DNA of 64,000 bases from Nocardioides flavescens (GTDB taxonomy: Bacteria > Actinomycetota > Actinomycetes > Propionibacteriales > Nocardioidaceae), in contig NZ_WUEK01000002.1 of assembly GCF_009823805.1 (NCBI RefSeq), positions 186,001 through 250,000 on the forward strand, written 5' to 3'. Below are positions 46,445-53,754 of this stretch, piece after piece. Within the stretch, counting starts at the first letter, position 1; every line of letters starts with the position of its first letter. The notes beneath the pieces were generated by a model. It saw only the letters and a program-made list of their open reading frames with translations. It made no database searches and had not been told where the DNA came from. A program made the position numbers and the translations under genes.

Positions 46445-47356
46445 GTGACCACCTTCCACGCCTCCCCGGCCCTGCGTCGCCGTACGACGACCCCGCGGGT
46501 CAGCATCGTGGTCCCGGCCCTCAACGAGGCGCTCAACCTCGCCGCCGTGCTGCCGCTGCTGCCGCCGGTGCACGAGGTGATCCTGGTCGACGGTGGATCG
46601 GTGGACGGCACCGTCCAGGCCGCCCGACGTGCACTGCCGAGCATCGTCACCGTGCTCCAGGGCCGGCGCGGCAAGGGCAACGCCCTGGCCGCCGGCTTCG
46701 CCCGCGTGACCGGCGACGTCGTGGTGATGTTCGACGCCGACGGCTCCGCCGACCCGGCCGAGATCACCCGCTTCGTCGAGGCGCTCACCGCCGGCGCCGA
46801 CTTCGCCAAGGGCTCCCGCTACGCCGCGGGCGGCGGGTCCGCCGACATCACCCCGGTCCGCAGCGGCGGCAACCGAGCCCTCAACGCCCTGTTCAACCTC
46901 GGGTTCCGCACCCGCTACACCGACCTCTGCTACGGCTACAACGCCTTCTGGGCCGACCTGATCCCGCTGCTCGACCTGCCCGACCACACCACGCCGCCGG
47001 CCGCGAACGGGCGGATGGTCTGGGGTGACGGCTTCGAGATCGAGACCCTCATCAACTGCCGCTTCGCCGCAGCAGGCGTCCGCATCACCGAGGTCGCCTC
47101 GGTGGAGAACGCCCGACTCTTCGGGGAGTCCAACCTGCACGCCGTGACCGACGGCCTCCGCGTGCTCAAGACGCTGGTCACCGAGTGGGGTCGCGCGTTC
47201 TTCCGGCGGCGCGCGCTGCGCCAGGCCGCTCGCCTGCCCGTCGTCGTCACCGAGCCCGACCTCGACCTGGACATCGACCTCGACCTGGACCTCGCGCTCG
47301 ACTTCGGTCGGGGCCTGGACCTGGACCTGGACCTCGAGACCACCGTCGCCGCCTGA
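46445..47356 (+). CDS. Glycosyltransferase family 2 protein with Asp/Leu-repeat tail
   Basis: A 303-residue GT-A enzyme: SIVVPALNEALNLAAVL, VDGGSVDGTVQAAR, GKGNALAAGFARVTGDVVVM and the metal-binding DADGSADP, all typical of dolichol-phosphate-mannose-synthase-like transferases. There is no transmembrane segment, so it is a soluble or peripheral enzyme. The last 30 or so residues are an alternating Asp-Leu run (LDLDIDLDLDLALD, then LDLDLDLE), encoded by near-identical GACCTG/GACCTC codons at about 47259-47340. GTG 46445 is chosen because the GT2 fold begins soon after; ribosome-binding signals are weak. Confidence 0.87.
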   Translation: MTTFHASPALRRRTTTPRVSIVVPALNEALNLAAVLPLLPPVHEVILVDGGSVDGTVQAARRALPSIVTVLQGRRGKGNALAAGFARVTGDVVVMFDADGSADPAEITRFVEALTAGADFAKGSRYAAGGGSADITPVRSGGNRALNALFNLGFRTRYTDLCYGYNAFWADLIPLLDLPDHTTPPAANGRMVWGDGFEIETLINCRFAAAGVRITEVASVENARLFGESNLHAVTDGLRVLKTLVTEWGRAFFRRRALRQAARLPVVVTEPDLDLDIDLDLDLALDFGRGLDLDLDLETTVAA

Positions 47357-47493
47357 CCACCACCTCCCACCGCGACGCCGGCCGGGATGCAGCGACCCGT
47401 CCGCTCCTCAGACCCCGGGGGTGCGGGCGACACGGAAGGTCGTCCGCGTCTCGGCCGGTGTCGTGGTGGGAGGCGGCCGTGCGGCGCCTGTTC

Positions 47494-47499
47494 TAGGTT
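47494..47499 (+). promoter_or_regulatory. Putative -10 element of the YceH-methyltransferase gene
   Basis: TAGGTT, spacer GTCACC, then GTG at 47506. Confidence 0.5.
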
Positions 47500-47505
47500 G
47501 TCACC

Positions 47506-48723
47506 GTGACCCTCCCCGTGCTGGACGCCGAGGAGCAGCGGGTGCTCGGCGTGCTCCTCGAGAAGCAGGTGACCGTGCCTGCGAGCTACCCCATGACGCC
47601 GGCGGCGGTCCGCACCGGCTGCAACCAGTCCAGCAGCCGTGAACCCGTCGTCGACTACGACGAGCCGCTGGTCGAGGCGGTCCTCAAGCGGCTGAAGGAG
47701 AAGGGGCTGACGCGCGTGGTGTGGGCCGACACCGGGCGGCGCACCCTCAAGCACCACCAGCTGCTCGACGAGGTGCTCGACTACTCCGCCGCGGAGCGGG
47801 CGCTGCTCACGGTGCTGCTGCTGCGCGGCCCGCAGTCGGCCGGAGAGCTCCGCACGCGCACCGACCGGCTCTACCCGTTCGACGACCGCGGCCAGGTCGA
47901 GCAGCACCTGCGCGAGATGGCGAGCCGGCCCGAGCCGTGGGTGCGTGAGCTGCCGCGCCCGAGCGGCCGACAGGACGTGCGCTGGGTCCACCTGCTCGGC
48001 GACCCGGCCGCAGCAGCGCCCGAAACGGCCTCGGCCGCGCCGACGGTCGACCGCGACACCGTGATCGCCGGCGGCGCCGAGGCCCGTGACGCCAAGGTGC
48101 GCGCGTCCTACGACGCGATCGCGGCGGCCTACGCCGAGGCGCTGACGGGGGAGCTGCCCGCGCTGCCGTTCGAGCGCTGGCTCCTCGACCGGGTCGCGGC
48201 CGACGCCGACGGCGGGCCCGTCGTGGAGGTCGGGTGCGGTCCCGGCCACGTGACCGCTCACCTCGCCGAGGCGGGCGCCGACGCCACCGGTCTCGACCTG
48301 TCACCGGGCATGGTCGAGCAGGCACGCTCGCGCTACCCCGACGGCGTCTACGAGACCGGCGACCTGCGCCGGCTGATGCGCCCGACCTCCGCGCCCGGGT
48401 GGTCGGCGGTCCTGGCGTGGTACTCCCTCATCCACTCCGCCGCCTCGGAGCTGCCCGACGCGATCGGCGCGCTGACCCGCCCGCTGCTCCCGGGCGGCCT
48501 GCTGGTGCTCGCGATGCACACCGGTGACGCCGTACGGCACCTGGACGCGTGGTTCGACGTCCCCGTCGACCTCGACTTCGTGCTGCACGACCGGGCGCAG
48601 GTCGTCGCCCTCGTCGAGGCCGCGGGTCTGGTCGACGTGGAGTGGTACGTCCGCGGCCCGGTCGCCTCGCGGGGCGAGACGACCCAGCGTCTCTACGTCG
48701 TCGCGCGGCGACCGCCGGCATGA
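47506..48723 (+). CDS. Fusion of YceH (DUF480) domain and SAM-dependent methyltransferase
   Basis: A 405-residue two-domain protein. Residues 1-165 are a DUF480/YceH domain made of two winged-helix units (LDAEEQRVLGVLLEKQVTVP, TGCNQSSSREPVVDYDE, LLRGPQSAGELRTRT). After a linker of about 25 Ala/Pro-rich residues, residues 195-400 form a class I methyltransferase with motif I VVEVGCGPGHVTAHL and LDLSPGMVEQAR. DUF480 proteins usually stand alone. The fused form implies DNA or protein binding coupled to methylation, though the methyl acceptor is unknown. Confidence 0.88.
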   Translation: MTLPVLDAEEQRVLGVLLEKQVTVPASYPMTPAAVRTGCNQSSSREPVVDYDEPLVEAVLKRLKEKGLTRVVWADTGRRTLKHHQLLDEVLDYSAAERALLTVLLLRGPQSAGELRTRTDRLYPFDDRGQVEQHLREMASRPEPWVRELPRPSGRQDVRWVHLLGDPAAAAPETASAAPTVDRDTVIAGGAEARDAKVRASYDAIAAAYAEALTGELPALPFERWLLDRVAADADGGPVVEVGCGPGHVTAHLAEAGADATGLDLSPGMVEQARSRYPDGVYETGDLRRLMRPTSAPGWSAVLAWYSLIHSAASELPDAIGALTRPLLPGGLLVLAMHTGDAVRHLDAWFDVPVDLDFVLHDRAQVVALVEAAGLVDVEWYVRGPVASRGETTQRLYVVARRPPA

Positions 48724-48728
48724 GCGCC

Positions 48729-48734
48729 TACGGT
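48729..48734 (+). promoter_or_regulatory. Putative -10 element deciding the flavin reductase start
   Basis: TACGGT, spacer GGAGGG, then GTG at 48741. It lies inside the extra N-terminus that would be used from ATG 48720. Confidence 0.5.
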
Positions 48735-48740
48735 GGAGGG

Positions 48741-49373
48741 GTGAGCGACGTCGACGCACGCGAGCCGTGGCCGTGCAGCGAGCTGCTGGAGGACTGGCTC
48801 GGCGACCCGTCCCTCGGGGACTCGATGTACGACCTCCAGTTCCGCCCGGGTGAGTCGATCGTCGTCGACGCGGACGACCCGGCCGCGGTGCACGCCGCAC
48901 GCCACTTCCGCGACGTGCTCGGTCGGTTCGCCTCGGGGGTCACGGTCGTCACGGCCGTGGACGACGGCACACCGGTCGGCCTGACGTGCCAGTCGTTCTC
49001 GTCGGTCTCGCTCGACCCGCCGCTGGTGCTCTTCGTGCCGTCGCGCGCCTCGCGGGCCTGGCCCGCGATCCGGCGCGCCGGGTCCTTCTGCGTCAACTTC
49101 CTCGCCGACGGCCAGCAGGCGCTCTCCAACCAGATGGCGAGTCGCGGCGAGGACAAGTTCGCCGGGGTGGGGTGGCGACCGGCGCCGGCGACGGGCTCGC
49201 CGCTGCTGGACGGCACCCTCGGCTACGTCGACTGCCGCGTGCAGACCGTCCACGAGGCCGGCGACCACGACGTCGTCATCGGCCGCGTGCTCGACCTGGG
49301 CACGCCCGACGAGGGTGGCCCCGACCACCCGCTGCTCTTCTTCCGTGGCCAGTACGACACGACGCGCGGCTGA
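48741..49373 (+). CDS. Flavin reductase family protein (HsaB-like)
   Basis: A protein of about 210 residues with a split-barrel flavin reductase domain: FASGVTVVTAVDDGTPVG, LTCQSFSSVSLDPPLVLF, AGSFCVNFLADGQQAL, DKFAGVGWRP and HDVVIGRVLDL. These segments follow HsaB, the FMN/FAD reductase partner of the steroid hydroxylase HsaA, and related two-component monooxygenase reductases. An N-terminal acidic extension of about 45 residues is unusual. ATG 48720 (ATGA overlap with the upstream gene) is the competing start. No oxygenase partner is adjacent. Confidence 0.83.
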   Translation: MSDVDAREPWPCSELLEDWLGDPSLGDSMYDLQFRPGESIVVDADDPAAVHAARHFRDVLGRFASGVTVVTAVDDGTPVGLTCQSFSSVSLDPPLVLFVPSRASRAWPAIRRAGSFCVNFLADGQQALSNQMASRGEDKFAGVGWRPAPATGSPLLDGTLGYVDCRVQTVHEAGDHDVVIGRVLDLGTPDEGGPDHPLLFFRGQYDTTRG

Positions 49374-49388
49374 GGCAGGCTGAGTCCG

Positions 49389-49754
49389 TCAGCCGGCCTC
49401 CAGCGCTGCGGTCAGCGCGTCCCGGATCTCGGCGTCGCTGAACCCGAGTCGGCGTGCCTCGGTGCGGAACCCGTCCGCCAGCGCGCGCAGCCGCCGCGGC
49501 GCCGGTGTCGGACGGACGTCGGCGGCCACCCTGGTGCCCCCTCCTCGGCGGGAGACGAGGAGCCCGGCGGCCTCGACCTCGCGGTAGGAGCGGGCGACGG
49601 TGCCGACGGCGAGCCCGAGGTCGCCGGCGAGCTGACGCAACGGGGGCAGTCGGTCTCCGGGTGCCAGGGCTCCTGTCTCGACGAGCCTGACGAGCTGGCG
49701 CCGCAGCTGCTCGTACGGCGGGGTGGGGTCGTCGGGGTCGACGGTGAGGTTCAC
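49389..49754 (-). CDS. GntR family regulator, YtrA-like short form
   Basis: A 121-residue regulator with an N-terminal winged HTH (PPYEQLRRQLVRLVETGALA, LPPLRQLAGDLGLAVGTVAR) and only a short C-terminal dimerisation helix. This is the YtrA subfamily, which typically represses an adjacent membrane-protein or ABC operon. GTG 49754 overlaps the stop of the upstream membrane-protein gene (GTGA), so it is the second gene of that unit and likely controls it through the repeats at 50531-50576. Confidence 0.88.
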   Translation of the reverse strand: MNLTVDPDDPTPPYEQLRRQLVRLVETGALAPGDRLPPLRQLAGDLGLAVGTVARSYREVEAAGLLVSRRGGGTRVAADVRPTPAPRRLRALADGFRTEARRLGFSDAEIRDALTAALEAG

Positions 49755-50539
49755 CGCCGTCCTCCCGGCAGGAGCATCAGGCGCCCGAGGAGCAGGGACA
49801 CCCCGCAGGCGACGGTGACGGCCAGGAGGCCGGTCGCCAGCCCGGTGGGCGCCCACCACGCCGGTGCGCACGTCGGATCGGCGCTCCCCATGCCGAGAGC
49901 GCTGGCCGTCGTGAGGAGCACGCCGACGAGTGGCGCGCCGACCGCGATGCCGGTCGCCGCGACCACGACGCCCACGGACTCGCGGCGCTGCGCATCGGCG
50001 CCGGACTCGGAGTGCGACACCCCACGGGGCCGTAGGACGACCTCCCGAGCGGCGAGGGCCGCGACCGCGAGGACGAGCAGCAGCGCCAGCGCGAGCGGCG
50101 TCGAGTAGAACGCGCCGGCGTAGGGGCCGTGTGTCTGGGTGACGACGGGGTCGGTGCAGGCGAGCTGGCGCGACTCCCCGGACTCGTCCGCACTCGCGCT
50201 CAGGGTGGTGACGATCAGCAGCGCGACGAGCACCAGCACGAGGGCGAGGACCAGGGGCGTGGTGGACGGCAGGTGGTCCCGCACTCGGCGCGGGGTGAGC
50301 GAGGCCGACCGTGGCCCGGGCGGGTGCGGCGGCCGAGCGAGGGTCTCGCTGACCACGGTCCCGAGCAGCACGGCGAGGCCGAAGGCGGCCGGGGCGAGCA
50401 TCAGCCCCGTGCCGTGGCGCCCCCACTGGGCGACGAGCACCGCGGCCCCGACGCCCAGGGCGGTCCCCGCGAGTCGGACGGCCCGGACGCGCCGCCACTC
50501 CCGTCGTTCAGCATCGACTGCGAGCAGCGTTTGTGTCAC
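49751..50539 (-). CDS. Hypothetical multi-pass membrane protein
   Basis: A 262-residue membrane protein with about six hydrophobic segments and an extracytoplasmic loop holding a cysteine (SRQLACTDPVVTQTHGPYAG). A second cysteine occurs in DPTCAPAWW, so a disulfide is possible. Small GntR-linked membrane proteins of this layout often relate to DUF1648-like families, but I do not recognise it firmly. The GTG start sits within TTGACACAA-type repeats and may be leaderless. Confidence 0.7.
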   Translation of the reverse strand: MTQTLLAVDAERREWRRVRAVRLAGTALGVGAAVLVAQWGRHGTGLMLAPAAFGLAVLLGTVVSETLARPPHPPGPRSASLTPRRVRDHLPSTTPLVLALVLVLVALLIVTTLSASADESGESRQLACTDPVVTQTHGPYAGAFYSTPLALALLLVLAVAALAAREVVLRPRGVSHSESGADAQRRESVGVVVAATGIAVGAPLVGVLLTTASALGMGSADPTCAPAWWAPTGLATGLLAVTVACGVSLLLGRLMLLPGGRR

Positions 50540-50576
50540 GCCCTTGACACAACACTCCTTGCCCTGCTTGTGTCAA
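50531..50576. promoter_or_regulatory. Three alternating TTGACACAA half-sites, likely GntR operator and promoter
   Basis: TTGTGTCAC (50531-50539), TTGACACAA (50544-50552) and TTGTGTCAA (50568-50576) alternate in orientation. The outer two form a perfect 9-base inverted repeat. On the minus strand TTGACA (50576-50571) and TTGTGT (50552-50547), 18 bases apart, resemble -35 and -10 with transcription starting near the GTG at 50539. Confidence 0.65.
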
Positions 50577-50600
50577 TGATCCAGCACAAAATCGTCGAGG

Positions 50601-51695
50601 TCAGAACGCGTAGCGCACCCGGCACTCGGGGAGCCGCTCGCCGACCAGGTCGACGAGCTGCTGGACCCACCGGCCCTTCCAGGCGGCGCGGTAGCGGACG
50701 TTGTCCTGGCCGCTGTGGCTGCGCTTGCCCTCCTGCAGGTCGGGGCGCCACAGCTGCTCCTCGGCCTTCGGGTGCCAGCCGAGGTTGACCTCGTGCAGGC
50801 CGGCGTTGTGGGTGAGGAAGATGATCTCCGCGGCGAGCTGGGCGCGGCTGCGGGCCGAGGTGCCGTCGGCGACCTGGTCGAGCAGCTCGGTCCACTCGGC
50901 CAACCAGTCCTCGTGCAGGATCACCGGGCTGAGGTTGAGGTGCACCTCGTAGCCGGCCTCGACGAAGTCGTCGATCGCGGCGATCCGCTCGCTGATCCGC
51001 GAGGTGCGCAGGTCGTGCACCTTGGCCATCGCCTCGGGCATGAGGGAGAACCGGACGCGGGTGCCTCCGCGGGGTTCCCAGGCCAGCAGGTCGCGGTTGA
51101 CGAACTTCGTCGCGAAGCTCGCCTTGGCCCCGTCGAGACGACCGAACAGGTCGACCAGGTCGCGCACGTTGTCGCTGACCAGCGCGTCGACCGAGCAGTC
51201 GCCGTTCTCGCCGAGGTCGTAGACCCAGTCGACGGGGTCGCACTGCGTCGGCGCGGGCTTGGGCCCCTGGCGTCGCGCGTGGCGCTCGAGGTAGCCCAGG
51301 ATGCGCTCGATGTTGGTGAAGACGGTGATCGGGTTGGCGAACCCCTTGCGGCGGGGGACGTAGCAGTAGGAGCACGCCATCGCGCAGCCGTTGGACGTCG
51401 AGGGGCCGATGAAGTCGGCCGAGCGGCCGTTGGGCCTGGCCGAGAGGCTCTTCTTCTCGCCGAGGACGAGCACGGTCTGCTTGGTGCGGACCCAGTCCTT
51501 CACGGCTCCGGCGTTGCCGTGGAGCCCCGGGATCGCCTGGTGGGAGTCGACGACGACCCGCTCGGCGTCGGGCCAGCGCGTCAGCACCTGCGCCCCGCGC
51601 GAGGAGTCGGGGACGGTGGGCTCGTGGTAGATCGTGCGGACGTCGAGCATCCGCTCGGCGGGGGTCGGATCAGGACCGGTTCGGGCGTCGGGCAT
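50601..51695 (-). CDS. Spore photoproduct lyase family radical SAM protein
   Basis: A 364-residue radical SAM enzyme of the SPL family. Cys104, Cys108 and Cys111 (CAMACSYC) bind the 4Fe-4S cluster. Cys167 (GENGDCSVDAL) falls where SPL has its hydrogen-donating cysteine Cys141. SPL reverses 5-thyminyl-5,6-dihydrothymine in spores; actinobacterial homologues occur in non-sporulating species and their substrate is unclear. ATG 51695 (MPDARTG) is taken; the longer frame would overlap the upstream membrane-protein gene. Confidence 0.9.
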   Translation of the reverse strand: MPDARTGPDPTPAERMLDVRTIYHEPTVPDSSRGAQVLTRWPDAERVVVDSHQAIPGLHGNAGAVKDWVRTKQTVLVLGEKKSLSARPNGRSADFIGPSTSNGCAMACSYCYVPRRKGFANPITVFTNIERILGYLERHARRQGPKPAPTQCDPVDWVYDLGENGDCSVDALVSDNVRDLVDLFGRLDGAKASFATKFVNRDLLAWEPRGGTRVRFSLMPEAMAKVHDLRTSRISERIAAIDDFVEAGYEVHLNLSPVILHEDWLAEWTELLDQVADGTSARSRAQLAAEIIFLTHNAGLHEVNLGWHPKAEEQLWRPDLQEGKRSHSGQDNVRYRAAWKGRWVQQLVDLVGERLPECRVRYAF

Positions 51696-51708
51696 GGTGC
51701 CCCAGACG

Positions 51709-52200
51709 CTATGCGGCGCCACCGACATCGACACCGACACCGACGGCGGTGCGACGCCCGCGGCGGTTCGCGGAGATCAGGGCGACGAGCAGCGCGAGGT
51801 AGGTGACGACCGTGAGGAGCCCGAAGGCGAGGGCGATGACGAAGCTGGTCGAGATCAGCCCGTCGGAGTAGCCGAACAGCTTCGTGAGCGAGGACTGCAC
51901 GCTGTCCTCGGTGTCGCCGAAGTCCGGGACGAAGAGCCCGAAGCCGAGCATCCCGACCCAGACGAGCAGCTGGCTCCAGACCTGGAGGCCGGTCAGGGTC
52001 CTGCGCCCGTCGGGGTCGCGGCCGTCCTGGGTGAAGGCCAGGATGCTCGTGACGAGCAGTCCGATGCCGAGCACGGCGACGACCGGCAGCAGGATGAGGA
52101 GCAGCCAGCCGCCCACCCCGAACGCGAACCGTCCCATCCAGACCCACACCAGCAGCAGCAGGTTGAGCGGCACCATCGCCCACAGCACTCCACGTCGCAC
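51709..52200 (-). CDS. Hypothetical membrane protein
   Basis: About 163 residues with four hydrophobic segments (LWAMVPLNLLLLVWVWMG, WLLLILLPVVAVLGIGLLV, WSQLLVWVGMLGFGLFV, FVIALAFGLLTVVTYLALLV). No family is recognised. The C-terminal tail ends in GVGVDVGGAA, encoded by a GTCGAT/GTCGGT-type repeat. GTG 52200 is preferred over TTG 52209 because TATCTT lies seven bases upstream. It is followed by the SPL gene after 13 bases. Confidence 0.65.
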   Translation of the reverse strand: MRRGVLWAMVPLNLLLLVWVWMGRFAFGVGGWLLLILLPVVAVLGIGLLVTSILAFTQDGRDPDGRRTLTGLQVWSQLLVWVGMLGFGLFVPDFGDTEDSVQSSLTKLFGYSDGLISTSFVIALAFGLLTVVTYLALLVALISANRRGRRTAVGVGVDVGGAA

Positions 52201-52207
52201 GAGCCGC

Positions 52208-52213
52208 AAGATA
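52208..52213 (-). promoter_or_regulatory. Putative -10 element of the membrane protein gene at 52200
   Basis: Minus-strand TATCTT, seven bases, then GTG at 52200. Confidence 0.45.
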
Positions 52214-52248
52214 TCGGCCGCGCGCCCGTCAGGCCGCGCTGGTCGAGA

Positions 52249-53016
52249 TCAGTCCCGGGCGGTGAGCACGAGCGGGCCGTCGGCGGTGATCGCGACGGTG
52301 TGCTCGACGTGGGCGCCGCGCGAGCCGTCGGCGGAGCGGAGCGTCCAGCCGTCGGCGTCGGTGTAGATCTCGTCGGTGGTGTGCAGGAACCACGGCTCGA
52401 TCGCGATGACGAGCCCGGGCTTGAGCTTGAGCCCGCGACCGGCGCGGCCGTCGTTGGCGACGTGGGGGTCTCCGTGCATCGTGCGGCCCACGCCGTGACC
52501 GCCGAACTGCAGGTTGACGCCGAGCCCGGCGGCGCGCGCCACCTCGCCGATGGCCGCCGAGATGTCGCCGAGGCGGCGACCGGGTCGGGCCTGCAGGATG
52601 CCGGCCTCGAGCGCACGGGTCGTGGTCTCGATGAGGTCGAGGTCCTCCTGCCGCGGGGTCCCGACGACCACCGAGACGGCCGAGTCGGCGACCCAGCCGT
52701 CGACCGCGCAGGCGAAGTCGAGGGAGACCAGGTCGCCGTCCTGGAGGACGTAGTCGTGGGGGAGTCCGTGCAGCACCGCGTCGTTCACCGACGTGCACAG
52801 CACCTTGCCGAACGGCGAGGCGCCGAAGCTGGGGTGGTAGTCGATGTAGCACGACTCGGCGCCGCGCTCGCGGATCATCTCGTGGGCGAGCGCGTCGAGC
52901 TCGAGGAGGTTGACGCCGACGTCGGCCTTCTCCTTCAGGGCGGTCAGCACCTCGCCGACGAACCGGCCGGCCGGCCGCATCTGCTCGATCTGCGCGGGCG
53001 TCCGGAGCTCGATCAT
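52249..53016 (-). CDS. map: Methionine aminopeptidase type I
   Basis: A 255-residue MetAP that removes the initiator methionine from new proteins. All five metal ligands are present: Asp100, Asp111, His174, Glu207 and Glu238, with His83 (VLHGLP) at the substrate site. There is no N-terminal SH3-binding or zinc-finger extension, so it is the short type Ia form. TAGGCT lies six bases before the ATG. Being monocistronic and away from secY-adk suggests it may be a second, accessory copy. Confidence 0.95.
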   Translation of the reverse strand: MIELRTPAQIEQMRPAGRFVGEVLTALKEKADVGVNLLELDALAHEMIRERGAESCYIDYHPSFGASPFGKVLCTSVNDAVLHGLPHDYVLQDGDLVSLDFACAVDGWVADSAVSVVVGTPRQEDLDLIETTTRALEAGILQARPGRRLGDISAAIGEVARAAGLGVNLQFGGHGVGRTMHGDPHVANDGRAGRGLKLKPGLVIAIEPWFLHTTDEIYTDADGWTLRSADGSRGAHVEHTVAITADGPLVLTARD

Positions 53017-53022
53017 GGGCCG

Positions 53023-53028
53023 AGCCTA
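53023..53028 (-). promoter_or_regulatory. Putative -10 element of map
   Basis: Minus-strand TAGGCT, spacer CGGCCC, then ATG at 53016. Confidence 0.5.
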
Positions 53029-53062
53029 TCCAGCGCCGGCCGGCGCCCGGGCAGCCCGGTCG

Positions 53063-53383
53063 TCAGGCCGCGAGGCGTACGCCGGCCGCCTCGCGGCTCA
53101 GCCGGCGCGCCACGCGCACGGTGAGGTCGAGCAGGGTGAGGTCGAGCCCGCCGGCCACGGCGCGGAGGACCTCGGACGAGGGCTCCTTGCGGCCCCGCTC
53201 GACCTCGGAGAGGTACTGCACCGACACCCCGGACCGTCCGGCCACGTCGGCAAGGGTCCGGCCCGCCTCGAGGCGGGCTCCGCGCAGCTCGCCGCCGACG
53301 ACGTCGCGCCACAACGGCTCTCGGACCGCGGGCTCCGGGACACGCTCGGTCTGGTCCTGACGCACCGCGGCGAGCTCGCTCAT
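53063..53383 (-). CDS. ClgR-like XRE family regulator
   Basis: A 106-residue XRE regulator. The HTH region (DVVGGELRGARLEAGRTLAD, VSVQYLSEVERGRKEPSSEV) closely follows ClgR/PopR, the activator of clp protease and other proteostasis genes in actinobacteria. The long acidic N-terminus before the HTH and the shortened C-terminus lacking a typical degradation tag differ from mycobacterial ClgR. It lies upstream of map on the same strand, linking two protein-turnover functions. TAGATT six bases before the ATG suggests a leaderless mRNA. Confidence 0.83.
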   Translation of the reverse strand: MSELAAVRQDQTERVPEPAVREPLWRDVVGGELRGARLEAGRTLADVAGRSGVSVQYLSEVERGRKEPSSEVLRAVAGGLDLTLLDLTVRVARRLSREAAGVRLAA

Positions 53384-53389
53384 GACGGG

Positions 53390-53395
53390 AATCTA
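53390..53395 (-). promoter_or_regulatory. Putative -10 element of the ClgR-like gene
   Basis: Minus-strand TAGATT, spacer CCCGTC, then ATG at 53383. Confidence 0.5.
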
Positions 53396-53457
53396 CGCCG
53401 CCGGCGCGAGCGACGCGCCGGGCGCGCGCGGCGTTCGCGGACGGCGAACGGTCCGGC

Positions 53458-53688
53458 TCACCCCCGCGCGGGGCGCAGCCACTCCCCGAGCTCCGCCTCG
53501 GTGATTACCTCGCGGGCCTCGCTCTCGCGGTCGTCGGGGACCAGCACGCGCATCCGGATGACGTGCAGCGAGCCGTCGATGACGCTCGCGTGGCGGTCGG
53601 CCACGTGGCAGGGGATCTCGGCGTCGGCGAGGACCGCCTCGACCACGGCGACGAGGGCGATGTCGTTGGTGCGGATGAGCTCGGCCAT
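53458..53688 (-). CDS. DUF2007-like small protein
   Basis: A 76-residue protein beginning MAELIRTNDIALVAVVEAVL, then EIPCHVADRHASVI and IRMRVLVPDDRESEAREVI, the pattern of DUF2007 (putative signal-transducing, PII-like fold). Most members are about 70-100 residues, so it is full length. The role is unknown. Much longer readings of the frame would run over the LLM oxidoreductase on the other strand and are rejected. Confidence 0.72.
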   Translation of the reverse strand: MAELIRTNDIALVAVVEAVLADAEIPCHVADRHASVIDGSLHVIRMRVLVPDDRESEAREVITEAELGEWLRPARG

Positions 53689-53754
53689 GCCGGGACAACG
53701 ACCGGGACGCGGCACGGGTGCCCGACGGGCGCCGTCTGCGCCATCATGCGGAGC

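Noticed and set aside
46445-47356. Asp-rich tail of the glycosyltransferase considered as an RTX calcium-binding repeat
   Set aside because: RTX needs GGxGxDxUx nonapeptides; this tail has simple D-L alternation and no glycine pattern.
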